In this document: positions 9,315 through 19,793 of the stretch, in pieces | How the letters are laid out: each line of letters starts with the position of its first letter | How positions within the stretch are numbered: the first letter of the stretch is position 1 | NCBI RefSeq assembly: GCF_008274625.1 | Contig: NZ_VTRU01000001.1 | Location: 620,001-684,000, forward strand | Direction of reading: 5' to 3' | Origin: Chryseobacterium panacisoli | GTDB lineage: Bacteria > Bacteroidota > Bacteroidia > Flavobacteriales > Weeksellaceae | Length of the DNA: 64,000 bases | The notes under the pieces: model-generated | The model's input: only the letters and a program-made list of their open reading frames with translations | Told to the model about the DNA's origin: nothing | Database searches by the model: none | Translations under genes and position numbers: made by a program

Positions 9315-11906
9315 CTATTCATTTTCGCTATTCCCGTCACCCTGAAACAGATCTCCTATAATTCCTCCGTCCTCATCAGTATCTCCTGTGGGTTCAGGAT
9401 CTTCATAAACTTCCGGTTCTTCTTCTACAGGTTCAGGAATGGTAATATTGATTGCTTTTACTTTGAATTTTGTAAACTGATTTCCGATTGCCTTTATTCC
9501 TTTTACGGCAATAAATTCATCAATATTTATTATTTCAGCTTCACGTTCTTTCCCTTTATCTTTCGCAAAAATGATTTCTGCAGTCACGTCATTGGCAACG
9601 ATTACATTTTCAATGAATGATTTCGGGTGTTCAGAAGGCATAAAAGTCTGTACGTTTACCGTATTTTCAAGTAAAAATCTCTTGATGAAGTAAATGTCTT
9701 TTTCTCCATCATAATAAATACAGGTAATAGGCTGTGTCGGTCTCCATTTTTCCAAAACCAGATATTCATCATCAAAACGGTTACCCAAATCAAAAGACAC
9801 CAGTTTTACTTCTCCGTTTGTGTTAATGGTCAAAATTTTGTCATCTCCTTTGAAGCTTCCCAGTAATGTTCCTCTTACATCGGCATTCAGTCTTCTTACC
9901 GTATCGTCAAACCAGATCTTTCTGGGTGCCAGAGTAGAAACTCCTTCTTCCTTCATATCTACTTTTTTTACCGCATACTTTGTCACCAGATTTCCTTTGG
10001 AATCACGTCCTTTGATGGCAAGTTCGGAGAAATTGATCTCCATTTTGTTCTTTCTGATTCTAGGATTTGGTTTTAAAAGTACTGTTACTGTTTCTGCTTC
10101 ACCATTGGGGTTTGCTGAAAAATAGAGTGTTTCCGAACCTTTTTTATCTGAAGCTAACGGATAATCTGTATTTCTTGTTACTCCGGTTACAGAGAAACGT
10201 TTCATATAATATGGTCCTTCCCTTCCCTCGCGGTAGATCATATTATACACTGTTCTTTTATCATTTTTCTTCCATATGGCAACGTGGAGGATATCTTTCC
10301 CGACAAATGTTTTCGCCTCTACTTTTACCACTTTCATGCTTCCGTCTTTTCTGAAAATGATGATATCATCAATGTCAGAGCAATCGAACAGATACTGGTC
10401 TTTCTTCAGGGATGTTCCGATAAAGCCTTCTTCAAAATTGGCATAGAACTTTTCATTAGCCACTGCAACTTTTGTAGCATCAATGGTATCAAAAATTCTA
10501 AGCTCTGTCTTTCTCTGTCTGTCTTTACCGTACTTTTTCTGAATATTTAAATAATAATCGATAGCATAAGCGATCAGGTTGGCCAGGTGGTATTTCACCT
10601 GTTCTATTTTACCTTCCAGTGATGCAATATTTTCTTTAAATTTATCTAAATCGAATCTTGAAATTCTCTTGATTCTGATTTCGGTCAGTTTTAAAATATC
10701 CTCTTCAGTAACGGCTCTTAAAAGATGTTTGGTATGTGGTTTTAATCCTGCATCAATGGTCTTTAATACATCTTCCCAGGTTTTCACCTCTTCGATATCG
10801 TGATAGATCCTATTTTCAATAAAAATTCTTTCCAGTGAAGAGAAATGCCAGCTTTCCTGAAGTTCGTGAAGTTCAATTTCAAGTTCCTTCTTCAATAATG
10901 ACACGGTATGGTCCGTATTCATTTTCAGAATATCGGAAACATTCATGAACATAGGTTTGTCGCCTACAATCACACAGGCATTCGGAGAAATTGTTACCTG
11001 ACAGTCTGTGAATGCATACAGGGCGTCAATGGTCTTATCCGGAGAAACGTCATTATGAATATGGATCAGGATTTCTACTTTATCTGAAGTATTATCCTCA
11101 ATCTTTTTAATTTTGATCTTCCCTTTCTCGTTGGCCTTTAAGATAGAATCAATAAGATCAGTTGTTGTTTTCGAGTAAGGAAGTTCGGAAATCACCAAAG
11201 TGTGCTTATCCGTTTGGGTAATTTTGGCTCTGGCTCTTACTTTCCCTCCTCTGTGGCCGTCATTATATTCTGAAACATCCAGATAACCGGCTGTTAAAAA
11301 GTCCGGATACAGCTCAAATCTCTTCCCTTTCAGATAAGCTACCGATGCATTGATAAGCTCATTGAAGTTATGTGGAAGTATTTTTGTGGAAAGTCCTACC
11401 CCAATACCTTCTACTCCCTGTGCAAGAAGCAAAGGAAATTTTACCGGCAAGTCGATAGGTTCATTATTTCTTCCGTCGTAAGATTTCGTCCATTCTGTAG
11501 TTTTAGGGTTAAAAACTACTTCCAGGGCAAAAGGAGTCAGCCTTGCTTCAATATATCTTGCAGCAGCTGCAGAATCTCCTGTATAAATATTTCCCCAGTT
11601 TCCCTGGGTATCTATCAGCAGCTCTTTCTGTCCTACCTGTACCATGGCATCTGTAATGGAAGCATCTCCGTGTGGGTGGTATTTCATGGTATTTCCCACG
11701 ATGTTCGCCACTTTATTGTAACGGCCGTCTTCCAGTTCCCGCATAGAGTGCATAATTCTTCGCTGTACGGGTTTTAAACCGTCATACACCGAAGGGATAG
11801 CTCTGTCCAAAATTACATAGGAAGCATAATCCAGAAACCAGTCTTTATACAGACCGGAAACCTTCTTTAAACTTTCACCCTCATGCGAATATTCTTCTGT
11901 CGTCAT
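9315..11906 (-). CDS. parC: DNA topoisomerase IV subunit A (GyrA/ParC family)
   Basis: This 863-residue subunit breaks and rejoins DNA to decatenate chromosomes. The catalytic tyrosine is in AAAARYIEARL (Tyr118), after the PHGDASITDAM quinolone-region segment. The C-terminal part is a beta-pinwheel-like domain followed by an acidic tail (EEEPEVYEDPEPTGDTDEDGG). The first 26 bp overlap the 3' end of a small membrane-protein gene, and parE lies just upstream on the same strand. That parE neighbour, plus the absence of a GyrA-box, supports topo IV over gyrase. Confidence 0.9.
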   Translation of the reverse strand: MTTEEYSHEGESLKKVSGLYKDWFLDYASYVILDRAIPSVYDGLKPVQRRIMHSMRELEDGRYNKVANIVGNTMKYHPHGDASITDAMVQVGQKELLIDTQGNWGNIYTGDSAAAARYIEARLTPFALEVVFNPKTTEWTKSYDGRNNEPIDLPVKFPLLLAQGVEGIGVGLSTKILPHNFNELINASVAYLKGKRFELYPDFLTAGYLDVSEYNDGHRGGKVRARAKITQTDKHTLVISELPYSKTTTDLIDSILKANEKGKIKIKKIEDNTSDKVEILIHIHNDVSPDKTIDALYAFTDCQVTISPNACVIVGDKPMFMNVSDILKMNTDHTVSLLKKELEIELHELQESWHFSSLERIFIENRIYHDIEEVKTWEDVLKTIDAGLKPHTKHLLRAVTEEDILKLTEIRIKRISRFDLDKFKENIASLEGKIEQVKYHLANLIAYAIDYYLNIQKKYGKDRQRKTELRIFDTIDATKVAVANEKFYANFEEGFIGTSLKKDQYLFDCSDIDDIIIFRKDGSMKVVKVEAKTFVGKDILHVAIWKKNDKRTVYNMIYREGREGPYYMKRFSVTGVTRNTDYPLASDKKGSETLYFSANPNGEAETVTVLLKPNPRIRKNKMEINFSELAIKGRDSKGNLVTKYAVKKVDMKEEGVSTLAPRKIWFDDTVRRLNADVRGTLLGSFKGDDKILTINTNGEVKLVSFDLGNRFDDEYLVLEKWRPTQPITCIYYDGEKDIYFIKRFLLENTVNVQTFMPSEHPKSFIENVIVANDVTAEIIFAKDKGKEREAEIINIDEFIAVKGIKAIGNQFTKFKVKAINITIPEPVEEEPEVYEDPEPTGDTDEDGGIIGDLFQGDGNSENE

Positions 11907-12390
11907 CTGCTTTTTTGTCTTTTTTCTCTTTATTAGCTTTTACTACTTTGTTCAGAGAGAGTTTTAAATCGTTTACTTCTTTTCTGTTCAAATAAGAGAT
12001 CTGATACTTCAGTATAGTCGATCCATTGTTCTTACTTGAAACAGTGATGTATAATCTTTTGATAAATAAAATACTGACTACATCATATTTTAACAGCTTG
12101 TATTTTGGAAATTCATCGTGAAGAGGCTTATCTAAAAAAGGAATAATATTCCTGTTTTTAAAATTCAGGGCTTCTCCATCGCTGTCATATTCAAAAATCT
12201 GCCGTCCGCAAATATAAAAGATAATCAGCATCATAATAGGAACAATAATCAGTAAATAACTTTCATCATCCAGCGCATTAAATCTATATTTATTAGCTAT
12301 AAATAGAATTATTCCAAGTACCATTATCATAAGAAGAACGGTGCTTAAAAAGTTATAAACTGATGCTTTATTACGGTTACTTAGTCTCAT
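11881..12390 (-). CDS. Small two-helix membrane protein between parE and parC
   Basis: A 169-residue protein of unrecognised family. Two hydrophobic segments (about residues 14-31 and 44-61, the second containing LLIIVPIMMLIIFYI) are followed by a soluble basic domain rich in Lys at the C terminus (EKKDKKADDDRR). The last 26 bp overlap the start of parC in another frame, so translation of the two is coupled. Placement between parE and parC suggests operon membership rather than a topoisomerase role. Confidence 0.7.
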   Translation of the reverse strand: MRLSNRNKASVYNFLSTVLLMIMVLGIILFIANKYRFNALDDESYLLIIVPIMMLIIFYICGRQIFEYDSDGEALNFKNRNIIPFLDKPLHDEFPKYKLLKYDVVSILFIKRLYITVSSKNNGSTILKYQISYLNRKEVNDLKLSLNKVVKANKEKKDKKADDDRRIFA

Positions 12391-12490
12391 TTGATTTTTT
12401 TGTTGTAAGTTTCCTAATTTCTTACTTCAAAATGTGTTTTTTTACCCCTCTGCATTGTTCTCAAGGATAATTTTAATATTTAATTTTTTT

Positions 12491-14377
12491 CTAGTTTTCT
12501 ACTTCATCCAGAATTTCTTTTTTAGCAATATCAGTATCATCTTCCACAACAAGGTTTTCAAGAATGAAAGTTTGTCTGTCCGGAGTATTTTTTCCCATAT
12601 AAAACTCCAGAAGCTGTTCAATGGTTTGGTCTTTCCCTAACACTACAGGTTCCAATCTGATATCCTGACCTATAAAATGCTTGAATTCATCCGGAGAAAT
12701 TTCTCCTAATCCCTTAAATCGTGTGATTTCAGGATTTTTCCCCAGATCATTCAATGCTTTTACTCTTTCGGCTTCTGAATAACAGTATCTTGTTTCTTTC
12801 TTGTTTCTTACCCTGAATAAAGGAGTCTGAAGAATGTACAGGTGTCCGTTTTTAATCAGATCCGGGAAGAACTGCAGGAAGAAAGTAATCATCAGCAAAC
12901 GGATGTGCATTCCATCAACATCGGCATCGGTCGCAATAATCACCTGGTTGTATCTCAGGTCTTCCAGACTTTCTTCAATATTTAAAGCAGCCTGAAGAAG
13001 GTTAAATTCTTCATTTTCATATACCACCTTCTTGGTAAGACCATAGCAGTTCAATGGCTTACCTTTCAATGAGAATACAGCCTGTGTTTCTACATCTCTG
13101 GATTTTGTGATAGATCCTGATGCGGAATCTCCCTCGGTAATGAAGATCTGAGTATCTCCTTTTCTTTCGGCTTTCTGATCGTTATAATGCTGTCTGCAGT
13201 CACGAAGTTTTTTGTTGTGCAGAGAAACCTTTTTAGCTCTTTCCCTTGCCAGTTTCTGAATTCCGGAAAGTTCTTTTCTTTCTCTCTCGGAAATCAATAT
13301 TTTTCGTTGGATGGCTTCCGCAATTTCCGGGTTCCTGTGTAAGAAGTTATCCAGTTTGCTTTTTAGGAAATCAATGATGAAAGTTCTTACGGTAGGTCCG
13401 TTCGGACCCATATCATTAGATCCCAGTTTTGTTTTGGTCTGGGACTCAAAAACAGGTTCTTCTACATTGATGGAGATAGCAGCAATGATAGACTTTCTGA
13501 TATCAGAAGCTTCAAAACTTTTATTAAAAAACTCACGGATCGTCTTCACATAAGCTTCACGGAATGCATTAAGATGAGTACCACCCTGCGTGGTATTCTG
13601 TCCGTTTACAAAGGAGAAATAGGTTTCCATCTGAGATTTGTCAGTATGGGTAATTGCCACTTCAATATCATCATCTTTCAAATGAACAATAGGATAAAGT
13701 GTTTCACTTTCCAGCTCTTCTTCAAGGAGATCTTTAAGACCGTTTTCAGAGAAATAGGTTTCTCCGTTGAAAAGAATTTTAAGCCCAGGATTCAGGTATG
13801 CATAATTCCGGAGCATTCTTTCGATATACTCTTTTCTGTATTTGAAATGCAAGAATATATCACCATCCGGTACGAAGGAAATTTCTGTACCATTTCTGTC
13901 AGAAGTCTCTTTTTCTTCAAAGTCTTCTTTGATAAGTCCCTGGGAGAATTCTGCGGCTTTCATCTTCCCGTCACGGAAAGAACGTACCCTGAAATATTCG
14001 GAGAGCGCGTTTACCGCTTTGGTACCAACCCCGTTCAATCCTACAGATTTTTTGAACGCCTTACTGTCGTATTTACCTCCGGTATTCATTTTGGAAACAG
14101 CATCTACTACTTTTCCCAACGGGATTCCACGTCCAAAGTCACGAATTGTAACTTTGCCGTCATCCACTTTTATTTCGATTCTTTTACCTGATCTCATCCT
14201 GAACTCATCAATGGAGTTATCCAGGATTTCTTTAAGCAGAATATAAATACCGTCATCAGCGGAAGATCCGTCACCAAGCTTCCCGATGTACATGCCGGGA
14301 CGCAGGCGGATATGTTCCTGCCAATCGAGGGTTCTGATATTATCTTCTGAATAGGTTGGATTTATTTCTTGTGACAT
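12491..14377 (-). CDS. parE: DNA topoisomerase IV subunit B (GyrB/ParE family)
   Basis: ParE is the ATPase subunit partnering ParC. It shows the GHKL ATP-binding motifs ([28 protein letters not shown]), the transducer region and the TOPRIM motifs EGDSASGS and DADVDGMHI. The open frame extends to 14485 but starts there with TTG; the ATG at 14377 (MSQEINPTY) fits the family and lies downstream of a TACTTTTG promoter box. It gives a 628-residue protein. Same-strand order parE, small membrane gene, parC suggests an operon. Confidence 0.93.
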   Translation of the reverse strand: MSQEINPTYSEDNIRTLDWQEHIRLRPGMYIGKLGDGSSADDGIYILLKEILDNSIDEFRMRSGKRIEIKVDDGKVTIRDFGRGIPLGKVVDAVSKMNTGGKYDSKAFKKSVGLNGVGTKAVNALSEYFRVRSFRDGKMKAAEFSQGLIKEDFEEKETSDRNGTEISFVPDGDIFLHFKYRKEYIERMLRNYAYLNPGLKILFNGETYFSENGLKDLLEEELESETLYPIVHLKDDDIEVAITHTDKSQMETYFSFVNGQNTTQGGTHLNAFREAYVKTIREFFNKSFEASDIRKSIIAAISINVEEPVFESQTKTKLGSNDMGPNGPTVRTFIIDFLKSKLDNFLHRNPEIAEAIQRKILISERERKELSGIQKLARERAKKVSLHNKKLRDCRQHYNDQKAERKGDTQIFITEGDSASGSITKSRDVETQAVFSLKGKPLNCYGLTKKVVYENEEFNLLQAALNIEESLEDLRYNQVIIATDADVDGMHIRLLMITFFLQFFPDLIKNGHLYILQTPLFRVRNKKETRYCYSEAERVKALNDLGKNPEITRFKGLGEISPDEFKHFIGQDIRLEPVVLGKDQTIEQLLEFYMGKNTPDRQTFILENLVVEDDTDIAKKEILDEVEN

Positions 14378-14397
14378 ATATGATTTCAGCAAACATA

Positions 14398-14405
14398 CAA
14401 AAGTA
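14398..14405 (-). promoter_or_regulatory. Putative -7 promoter element for parE
   Basis: On the minus strand this reads TACTTTTG, matching TAnnTTTG, about 20 bp upstream of the chosen parE ATG. It argues against the longer TTG-initiated frame. Confidence 0.6.
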
Positions 14406-14517
14406 CAAAATTGTATAAAATTATCCGAATTTTTCAGATTGTTTTTTAAAGATTTCCCCAAAAATATTGCAGTATTATCAATCAAATTATATAATTTTCA
14501 AAACTATTCTACTAAAT

Positions 14518-17454
14518 GTGAAAAAAATTATAACATCTTGCCTGTTTCTCTTCATTTTACTGGTTGTTTCATTGTGTAATGCTCAAATTCCCGGAATGGT
14601 ACATTATAATGAAGCAGACGGGCTCAACAGCTCATATACCTATGGGCTGAATCAGGATGAAAATGGATTCATATATTTGGGAAGTGACAATGGCTTTTTC
14701 AGGTTTGACGGAGCAGAATTTAAGCAGTTTGGAAGCAAAAACGGATTAAAGAACATTGAGATTCTCAACTGTTTTCCAATTCCGAACAACGAAATGTTTA
14801 TTATTTCTTTCCTGAATGATTTTGCCTATCTCAAAAAAGGCAGAATCATCAATTCAGACCGCAATCCGGAACTGAAAAAAATAAAATTCACTTATACTAC
14901 ACTCAGTCACATCAACGGAGATACGGTCTACCTGTATGAGGGAGACAATCCCAAAAACATATTAGTTTACAAAAACGAAAAAATCACAACAATACCTATT
15001 TTTATCCACCAAGATGCTTCTGATGATTATTTTACTTTCGGATTGAATATGACAAACGGGAACCTTTATATTTCTGACAGATATAAAAAGAAGAATATTG
15101 AAGTATATAATGTTTTCACCCGAAAAAAAACAATCAGCAATATTTCGATTAAAAGAAATACCATGATAACCAGGAAAGGAGATTTTTTCATTTTAAAAAA
15201 CGAAAAAAAGATTGAAGTATATAAGCTGTACCATGAGTTTCATTTCAAAAAAATTGCTTCCTATACAGCTCATGAGAATATACATCGGCTGGTAATAGAT
15301 AAAAACTCCCGGATCTGGGCGTGTCTTGAAAATGGTGGACTTCTGTATTTTAGAAATGCTTTCATGAAAGCAGAGGGCTTATCAGACCCTATCGAATTGA
15401 TGAACCGCTACATTATCAATGATGTACTGGTGGATAAGGATGACAATCTTTGGTTTTCTACCAGAAACAATGGCCTTTTCTTTATTTCGGAGCTGTTTTT
15501 CAGAAATTATATTCATTTTCCTGTGAAGAACAACTCATCCCATATCACGGCTATTGCTAAAAACGGAAACAGAATCTATCTCGGCTATAATGAAGCCAAA
15601 GGTGGTATTTATCATAACGGAATTATTACTGATATTCATTTGGAAGGAAATTCACAAATGGAAAACAAAGCCATTTTGTCTGATGGAAATACTATCATCT
15701 TCGGACTTTCCAAAAATCCGGTCCGGTATAATACGACGACAGGAGAAAAATATGTCCTGAAGGAAAATGTTATTAAAAATGTGGTTCCCTATACTTCAGG
15801 ATCGGCACTCTTTTGTACCCTGGAAGGTCTTATTGCCTATAATCATCATAAAGGATCTTATAAAAAGCTGATGATGGGCAGCCGGATTTATACCGCATTA
15901 CCTTATACCCGGGACAGCATCTTTGCCGGAACATTTAAAGACCTCTATAAGCTGAATACTGCTACAAAAAAGAAAAGACTGTTTCTGGAGGGGTACTATT
16001 TTACAGACATTAAAAAGCTCAGTGATAATCTGTATGCGGGTGCAACTAATCTTAATGGAATTATTTTGTTTAATAATTCCGGAGTGATCAAAAAAATTAC
16101 AGAAAGCAAAGGTCTTCCTACAAGACAGATCAAAAAAATAGAAATAGAGAATGAAAAAGTTTTCTGGGCGAGTACCAATTACGGTCTCAGCAGAATTGAG
16201 TTTAAAGATAAAAAATTAAAAATCAATAATTTCACCCATATAGACGGGCTTCCTTCCAATGTTGTTGCAGGATGCATCATTTCCGGAGATACCGTTTATG
16301 CGGGTACATCAAAGGGCCTGGGAATCCTTTCCATTAAAAGCCTGCTGAACCAGCAGGAACACGTTCATAAAAAAGTCATCATTAATTCGGTAAAGATCGG
16401 GAACACGCACTTTTATGATCTTAACAAACCACTGGAAGGTAAAACTCCCGATAACAGTCTGACCTTTAATGTAAGTTTTCCGGATTTCGCTTCACAGGGG
16501 AAAATCAGTTATCAATATAAAGTTGAAGGACTAAGCGAAGACTGGCAAACCGGCAGTTCTCCCAATATTACTTTCAACTCTATTCCTCCGGGGAATTATA
16601 CTTTTAAAATCTTTGGATTGGGCTACAACGGGAAAAAGTCATATATCTCTACAGATCTGCATTTTGAGATCAAACCTGCCTTCTGGCAGACGTGGTGGTT
16701 TAAACTGCTCCTTGTCTTCATTGGAGCTGCTGCATTATCCATACTGATCACATTTTATTTTCAGAAAAAGAGAAATAAAAAACTGGAAACTTTATATTAT
16801 GAAAAGAAAATTGCAGAACTGGAGCTTCAGGCTATAAAAGCACAGATCAATCCCCATTTTATATATAATTGTCTCAATTCCATTCACTTTTTGCTGTATA
16901 AAAAAGATTATGATGAAGCAGAAAACTATCTTAACACTTTTTCTGTAATGATCCGGAAAACGCTTCATTATTCCGAAAAAACCTTTATGCCTATAAAAGA
17001 AGAAGCAGAATACCTGTCTTTATACCTGAATATGGAAAAACTGCGTCTGAAAGATCTTTTTGATTATAAAATTACCATTTCTGAAAATGTAAATGAAAGC
17101 TGGACTGTTCCTTCCCTCCTCATTCAGCCTTTTGTAGAGAATGCTATAAAACATGGTGTAGCGAATCTTCAGGACAGAAAAGGAAACATTGAAGTGCTGT
17201 TTCAACATACGGGAACAGCTCTCTGTGTGGTTATTGAAGACAACGGTACAGGTATTGGAAAGAAGCTCCATTCTAATGCAAATTCTTTTGGAGTAAAATT
17301 ATCTGAAAAAAGAATTGAAACATTCCGACAGCTTTTTGATACTAATATCATATTAGAAATAGCCGATCTTCAGGAGAAGGAAAAAAGACCGGGAACTCAA
17401 ATCAAACTTTATATTATACCTTATGAAAACCAAAATACAGGCATGCATCATTGA
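14518..17454 (+). CDS. Sensor histidine kinase with two-component propeller ectodomain (LytS/His_kinase type)
   Basis: A large sensor kinase. A signal peptide (KKIITSCLFLFILLVVSLCNAQ) precedes a periplasmic region of repeated propeller blades (NGFIYLGSDNGFFRF, SRIWACLENGG, NNLWFSTRNNG style) and a Y_Y_Y module (VSFPDFASQGKISYQYKVEG). One membrane helix (WWFKLLLVFIGAAALSI) and a cytoplasmic His_kinase domain follow, with phospho-acceptor motif QINPHFIYNCLNSIHF and ATP-site PFVENAIKHG. The frame is open from ATG 14467, but GTG 14518 gives a textbook signal peptide, so 14518 is preferred. It overlaps the response-regulator gene by 32 bp. Confidence 0.88.
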   Translation: MKKIITSCLFLFILLVVSLCNAQIPGMVHYNEADGLNSSYTYGLNQDENGFIYLGSDNGFFRFDGAEFKQFGSKNGLKNIEILNCFPIPNNEMFIISFLNDFAYLKKGRIINSDRNPELKKIKFTYTTLSHINGDTVYLYEGDNPKNILVYKNEKITTIPIFIHQDASDDYFTFGLNMTNGNLYISDRYKKKNIEVYNVFTRKKTISNISIKRNTMITRKGDFFILKNEKKIEVYKLYHEFHFKKIASYTAHENIHRLVIDKNSRIWACLENGGLLYFRNAFMKAEGLSDPIELMNRYIINDVLVDKDDNLWFSTRNNGLFFISELFFRNYIHFPVKNNSSHITAIAKNGNRIYLGYNEAKGGIYHNGIITDIHLEGNSQMENKAILSDGNTIIFGLSKNPVRYNTTTGEKYVLKENVIKNVVPYTSGSALFCTLEGLIAYNHHKGSYKKLMMGSRIYTALPYTRDSIFAGTFKDLYKLNTATKKKRLFLEGYYFTDIKKLSDNLYAGATNLNGIILFNNSGVIKKITESKGLPTRQIKKIEIENEKVFWASTNYGLSRIEFKDKKLKINNFTHIDGLPSNVVAGCIISGDTVYAGTSKGLGILSIKSLLNQQEHVHKKVIINSVKIGNTHFYDLNKPLEGKTPDNSLTFNVSFPDFASQGKISYQYKVEGLSEDWQTGSSPNITFNSIPPGNYTFKIFGLGYNGKKSYISTDLHFEIKPAFWQTWWFKLLLVFIGAAALSILITFYFQKKRNKKLETLYYEKKIAELELQAIKAQINPHFIYNCLNSIHFLLYKKDYDEAENYLNTFSVMIRKTLHYSEKTFMPIKEEAEYLSLYLNMEKLRLKDLFDYKITISENVNESWTVPSLLIQPFVENAIKHGVANLQDRKGNIEVLFQHTGTALCVVIEDNGTGIGKKLHSNANSFGVKLSEKRIETFRQLFDTNIILEIADLQEKEKRPGTQIKLYIIPYENQNTGMHH

Positions 17455-18148
17455 TGACGAACAGGATGGAAGAGATTATATTTCCCTGCTGCTGGAGAAT
17501 GAATTTCCGGAAATAGAGAACACCCACCAGGCAGCCAGTGTAGAGGAAGCCTATATTTATCTTTCCAAAAACTCACCTGACATTCTTTTTCTGGATATTC
17601 AGCTGAAAGACGGAACCGCATTTGATCTTCTTTCAAAGTTCAGAGAAGTTGATTCAAAGATTATTTTCATTACAGCTTTTGAAAGTTTTGCAATTCAGGC
17701 CATTAAAAACGGAGCTGCTGATTACCTTTTGAAACCTATTAAAAAAATGGAGTTCATCATCGCCGTAAATAAAGTTCTGGAAAGCATCAGAAAAAATAAA
17801 AATACGGTAAGTCCTCAAAGTAATAAGATCAGCCTTCCAACACTGCAGGGATTTAAACTCACAGATATCAGTGAGATTATCCGCTGTGAAGCAGATTCCA
17901 GCTATACCACATTTTATTTCACAGATAAGACCAAGATTATTGTTTCCAAGACACTCCACGAGTTTGAGGAGCAGCTTTCAAAATATAATTTTTTCAGGAT
18001 TCATCATAAGCACCTGATCAATCTCTCTCATCTTAAAGAATACATCAAAGGAAAAGGCGGTCAGGTCGTAATGGCAGATCATTCTGTACTGGATGTTTCT
18101 GTCCGCAAAAAAAATGATTTCCTCCACAGGATAGGATATCTGGATTAA
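17423..18148 (+). CDS. LytTR-family response regulator
   Basis: The 241-residue partner of the preceding kinase. The receiver domain has acidic residues Asp11/Asp12, phospho-acceptor Asp58 in LFLDIQ and the conserved Lys in YLLKPI. The C-terminal LytTR DNA-binding domain has the motifs EIIRCEADSSYTTFYF and FFRIHHKHLINLSHL. It overlaps the kinase gene by 32 bp, indicating translational coupling. Its regulon cannot be read directly; the secreted T9SS protein downstream is a plausible but unproven target. Confidence 0.92.
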   Translation: MKTKIQACIIDDEQDGRDYISLLLENEFPEIENTHQAASVEEAYIYLSKNSPDILFLDIQLKDGTAFDLLSKFREVDSKIIFITAFESFAIQAIKNGAADYLLKPIKKMEFIIAVNKVLESIRKNKNTVSPQSNKISLPTLQGFKLTDISEIIRCEADSSYTTFYFTDKTKIIVSKTLHEFEEQLSKYNFFRIHHKHLINLSHLKEYIKGKGGQVVMADHSVLDVSVRKKNDFLHRIGYLD

Positions 18149-18319
18149 AAACCTATGCCTGCGCAATCGGAAACCAAACCATCATCCCACTACAATTAAA
18201 AGCAACTTACTGACACTTATTAGGATAACCAATACACTTATCAACCGGTAATACCAAACGTTTTGATATCATAATACCTTTACAAGACATCAATACACAA
18301 AATTTAATACTAAAGTTTT

Positions 18320-18347
18320 TATTGATTTTTGATTTATAAAATCAATA
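18320..18347 (+). promoter_or_regulatory. 10-bp inverted repeat just upstream of the T9SS cargo gene
   Basis: TATTGATTTT and AAAATCAATA form a perfect inverted repeat around an 8-nt spacer, ending 7 bp before the ATG at 18355. It may be an operator or an RNA hairpin near the ribosome binding site. Confidence 0.45.
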
Positions 18348-18354
18348 CTGTATT

Positions 18355-19575
18355 ATGATAAAAGCATACATTTTTACCATCTGCATCTTTCTGGGCGGTC
18401 TGCTTTTCAAAGCACAGGCACCCTGCTCGGATTTTGATTCACCTACTTTTCCGGCCGGAAACTGGGTTCATGCTCCTTATCCTAATGGTAATGTAACCGT
18501 TTCAAGCGGAACTCCCGCTCTGGATGGTTCTCAGTTTCTAAAACTCATTGATGATTCCGGAGGTTCATGGCTTGTCAATACCATAGATTTTAAAAATCTG
18601 GGACAACGGTTTCCGGGACAATGTCTATTTTTTGATTTCTATATTGAAAATGACGGAACTTTTAATGGATCTCCAGCCATACATCCGGCCATTCACATCA
18701 TGTCCGGCAGCAAAATAATCACATTTGTCGCCAATATCACTGTAACTGAAGGAAGCGGATGGGTTCGGGTACGTGCTCCTATTGCCAACTGCAGCGGCTC
18801 TGTTCTTCCCTCCAATTCTGAAGGAACCTGGACAATGGATCCCAGCAGCGGTACCACCTGTACAGACTTCAACAACATCATCAACAATTCAACGGCTGTA
18901 ATGATTACTCCTGATTATACAGCAAACCCATCTGAAATAGTATGGTATGACAACATCTGTGTAAAGCCATGTGCTGACTGTGACCCGAATTTCAAACTTG
19001 AAACCTCATTCAGTTCTACTAGCAATACTGCCACAGCCAAGGTATTTCTAGACAGTTATAATCCTCCGAACAACTATTCTGTAAACTGGGGAGACGGAAC
19101 ACCGCTTACCGATCATATGACTCCACACACCTATAATACTCCCGGTTCATATACGGTATGTGTCATTCAATCTGACAGCAAAGGTCAAAAAAAATGCAGT
19201 ACATGCATTACATTTTGTTATTCAAGGAAGGTCATTTTAAAAGAAACTGACAACACAGGTCTCCGCAGTAAACATCCTGATCTGGAAGCTATTTCAAAAG
19301 AAGAGCTTCAGATGGCCAGAAAAAAGGATATTTCTTTGGTTCCGAATCCTGCCAAAAACTATGTGGATGTACAAACATCTCTTTCAAAGAAGGAAAAAGC
19401 AACGGTAAGAATTATTGACAGCTCAGGAAAAACGGTATTAGAAAAGTCTGAAAATCTCAATAGTGGACGCCAAAATATCAGATTGAATACCGAGAATCTG
19501 ATCCAGGGAACTTATATCGTTGAACTCACATCTGAAGGAAAAACCAGCTCTCAAAAACTAATGATCTCTAAATAA
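18355..19575 (+). CDS. Secreted PKD-domain protein with T9SS type A sorting tail
   Basis: A 406-residue exported protein. The signal peptide is followed by a region beginning APCSDFDSPTFPAGNW, cysteine pairs (CVKPCADC), and a PKD domain with the typical VNWGDGT motif and HTYNTPGSYTVCV at about residues 240-265. The last 75 residues are a type IX secretion sorting domain (LVPNPAKNYVDV, IRLNTENLIQGTYIVEL, QKLMISK). This predicts transport through the outer membrane and surface attachment or release. No enzymatic domain is evident; a binding role is likely. Confidence 0.85.
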   Translation: MIKAYIFTICIFLGGLLFKAQAPCSDFDSPTFPAGNWVHAPYPNGNVTVSSGTPALDGSQFLKLIDDSGGSWLVNTIDFKNLGQRFPGQCLFFDFYIENDGTFNGSPAIHPAIHIMSGSKIITFVANITVTEGSGWVRVRAPIANCSGSVLPSNSEGTWTMDPSSGTTCTDFNNIINNSTAVMITPDYTANPSEIVWYDNICVKPCADCDPNFKLETSFSSTSNTATAKVFLDSYNPPNNYSVNWGDGTPLTDHMTPHTYNTPGSYTVCVIQSDSKGQKKCSTCITFCYSRKVILKETDNTGLRSKHPDLEAISKEELQMARKKDISLVPNPAKNYVDVQTSLSKKEKATVRIIDSSGKTVLEKSENLNSGRQNIRLNTENLIQGTYIVELTSEGKTSSQKLMISK

Positions 19576-19596
19576 ATAATCAAAAAACCAATACCC

Positions 19597-19644
19597 AAAA
19601 TGCAGTTTCAAAAGTCTAAAAATTTAGCTTTGAAGCTGCATTTT
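19597..19644 (+). terminator. Intrinsic terminator of the T9SS cargo gene
   Basis: A 16-nt arm AAAATGCAGTTTCAAA pairs with TTTGAAGCTGCATTTT with one G-U wobble, followed by a T run, 21 bp after the stop codon. Confidence 0.85.
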
Positions 19645-19793
19645 TTATATTCAATCAAGAGCAAATATTTATTTTTTTCTAATTGTACAATCATATTTTT
19701 CAACATCAGCATTCAACTATCTCTATTTAATTTTTATTTTTATAAGTTGATCTGTTTAAATATTCATTAAATTCGATTAACAAAACTGTTTTT

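Noticed and set aside
13574..14246. Plus-strand open frames across parE and similar antisense frames in parC, typA and tex
   Set aside because: They are shadows of strongly recognised genes on the other strand and show no family motifs of their own.
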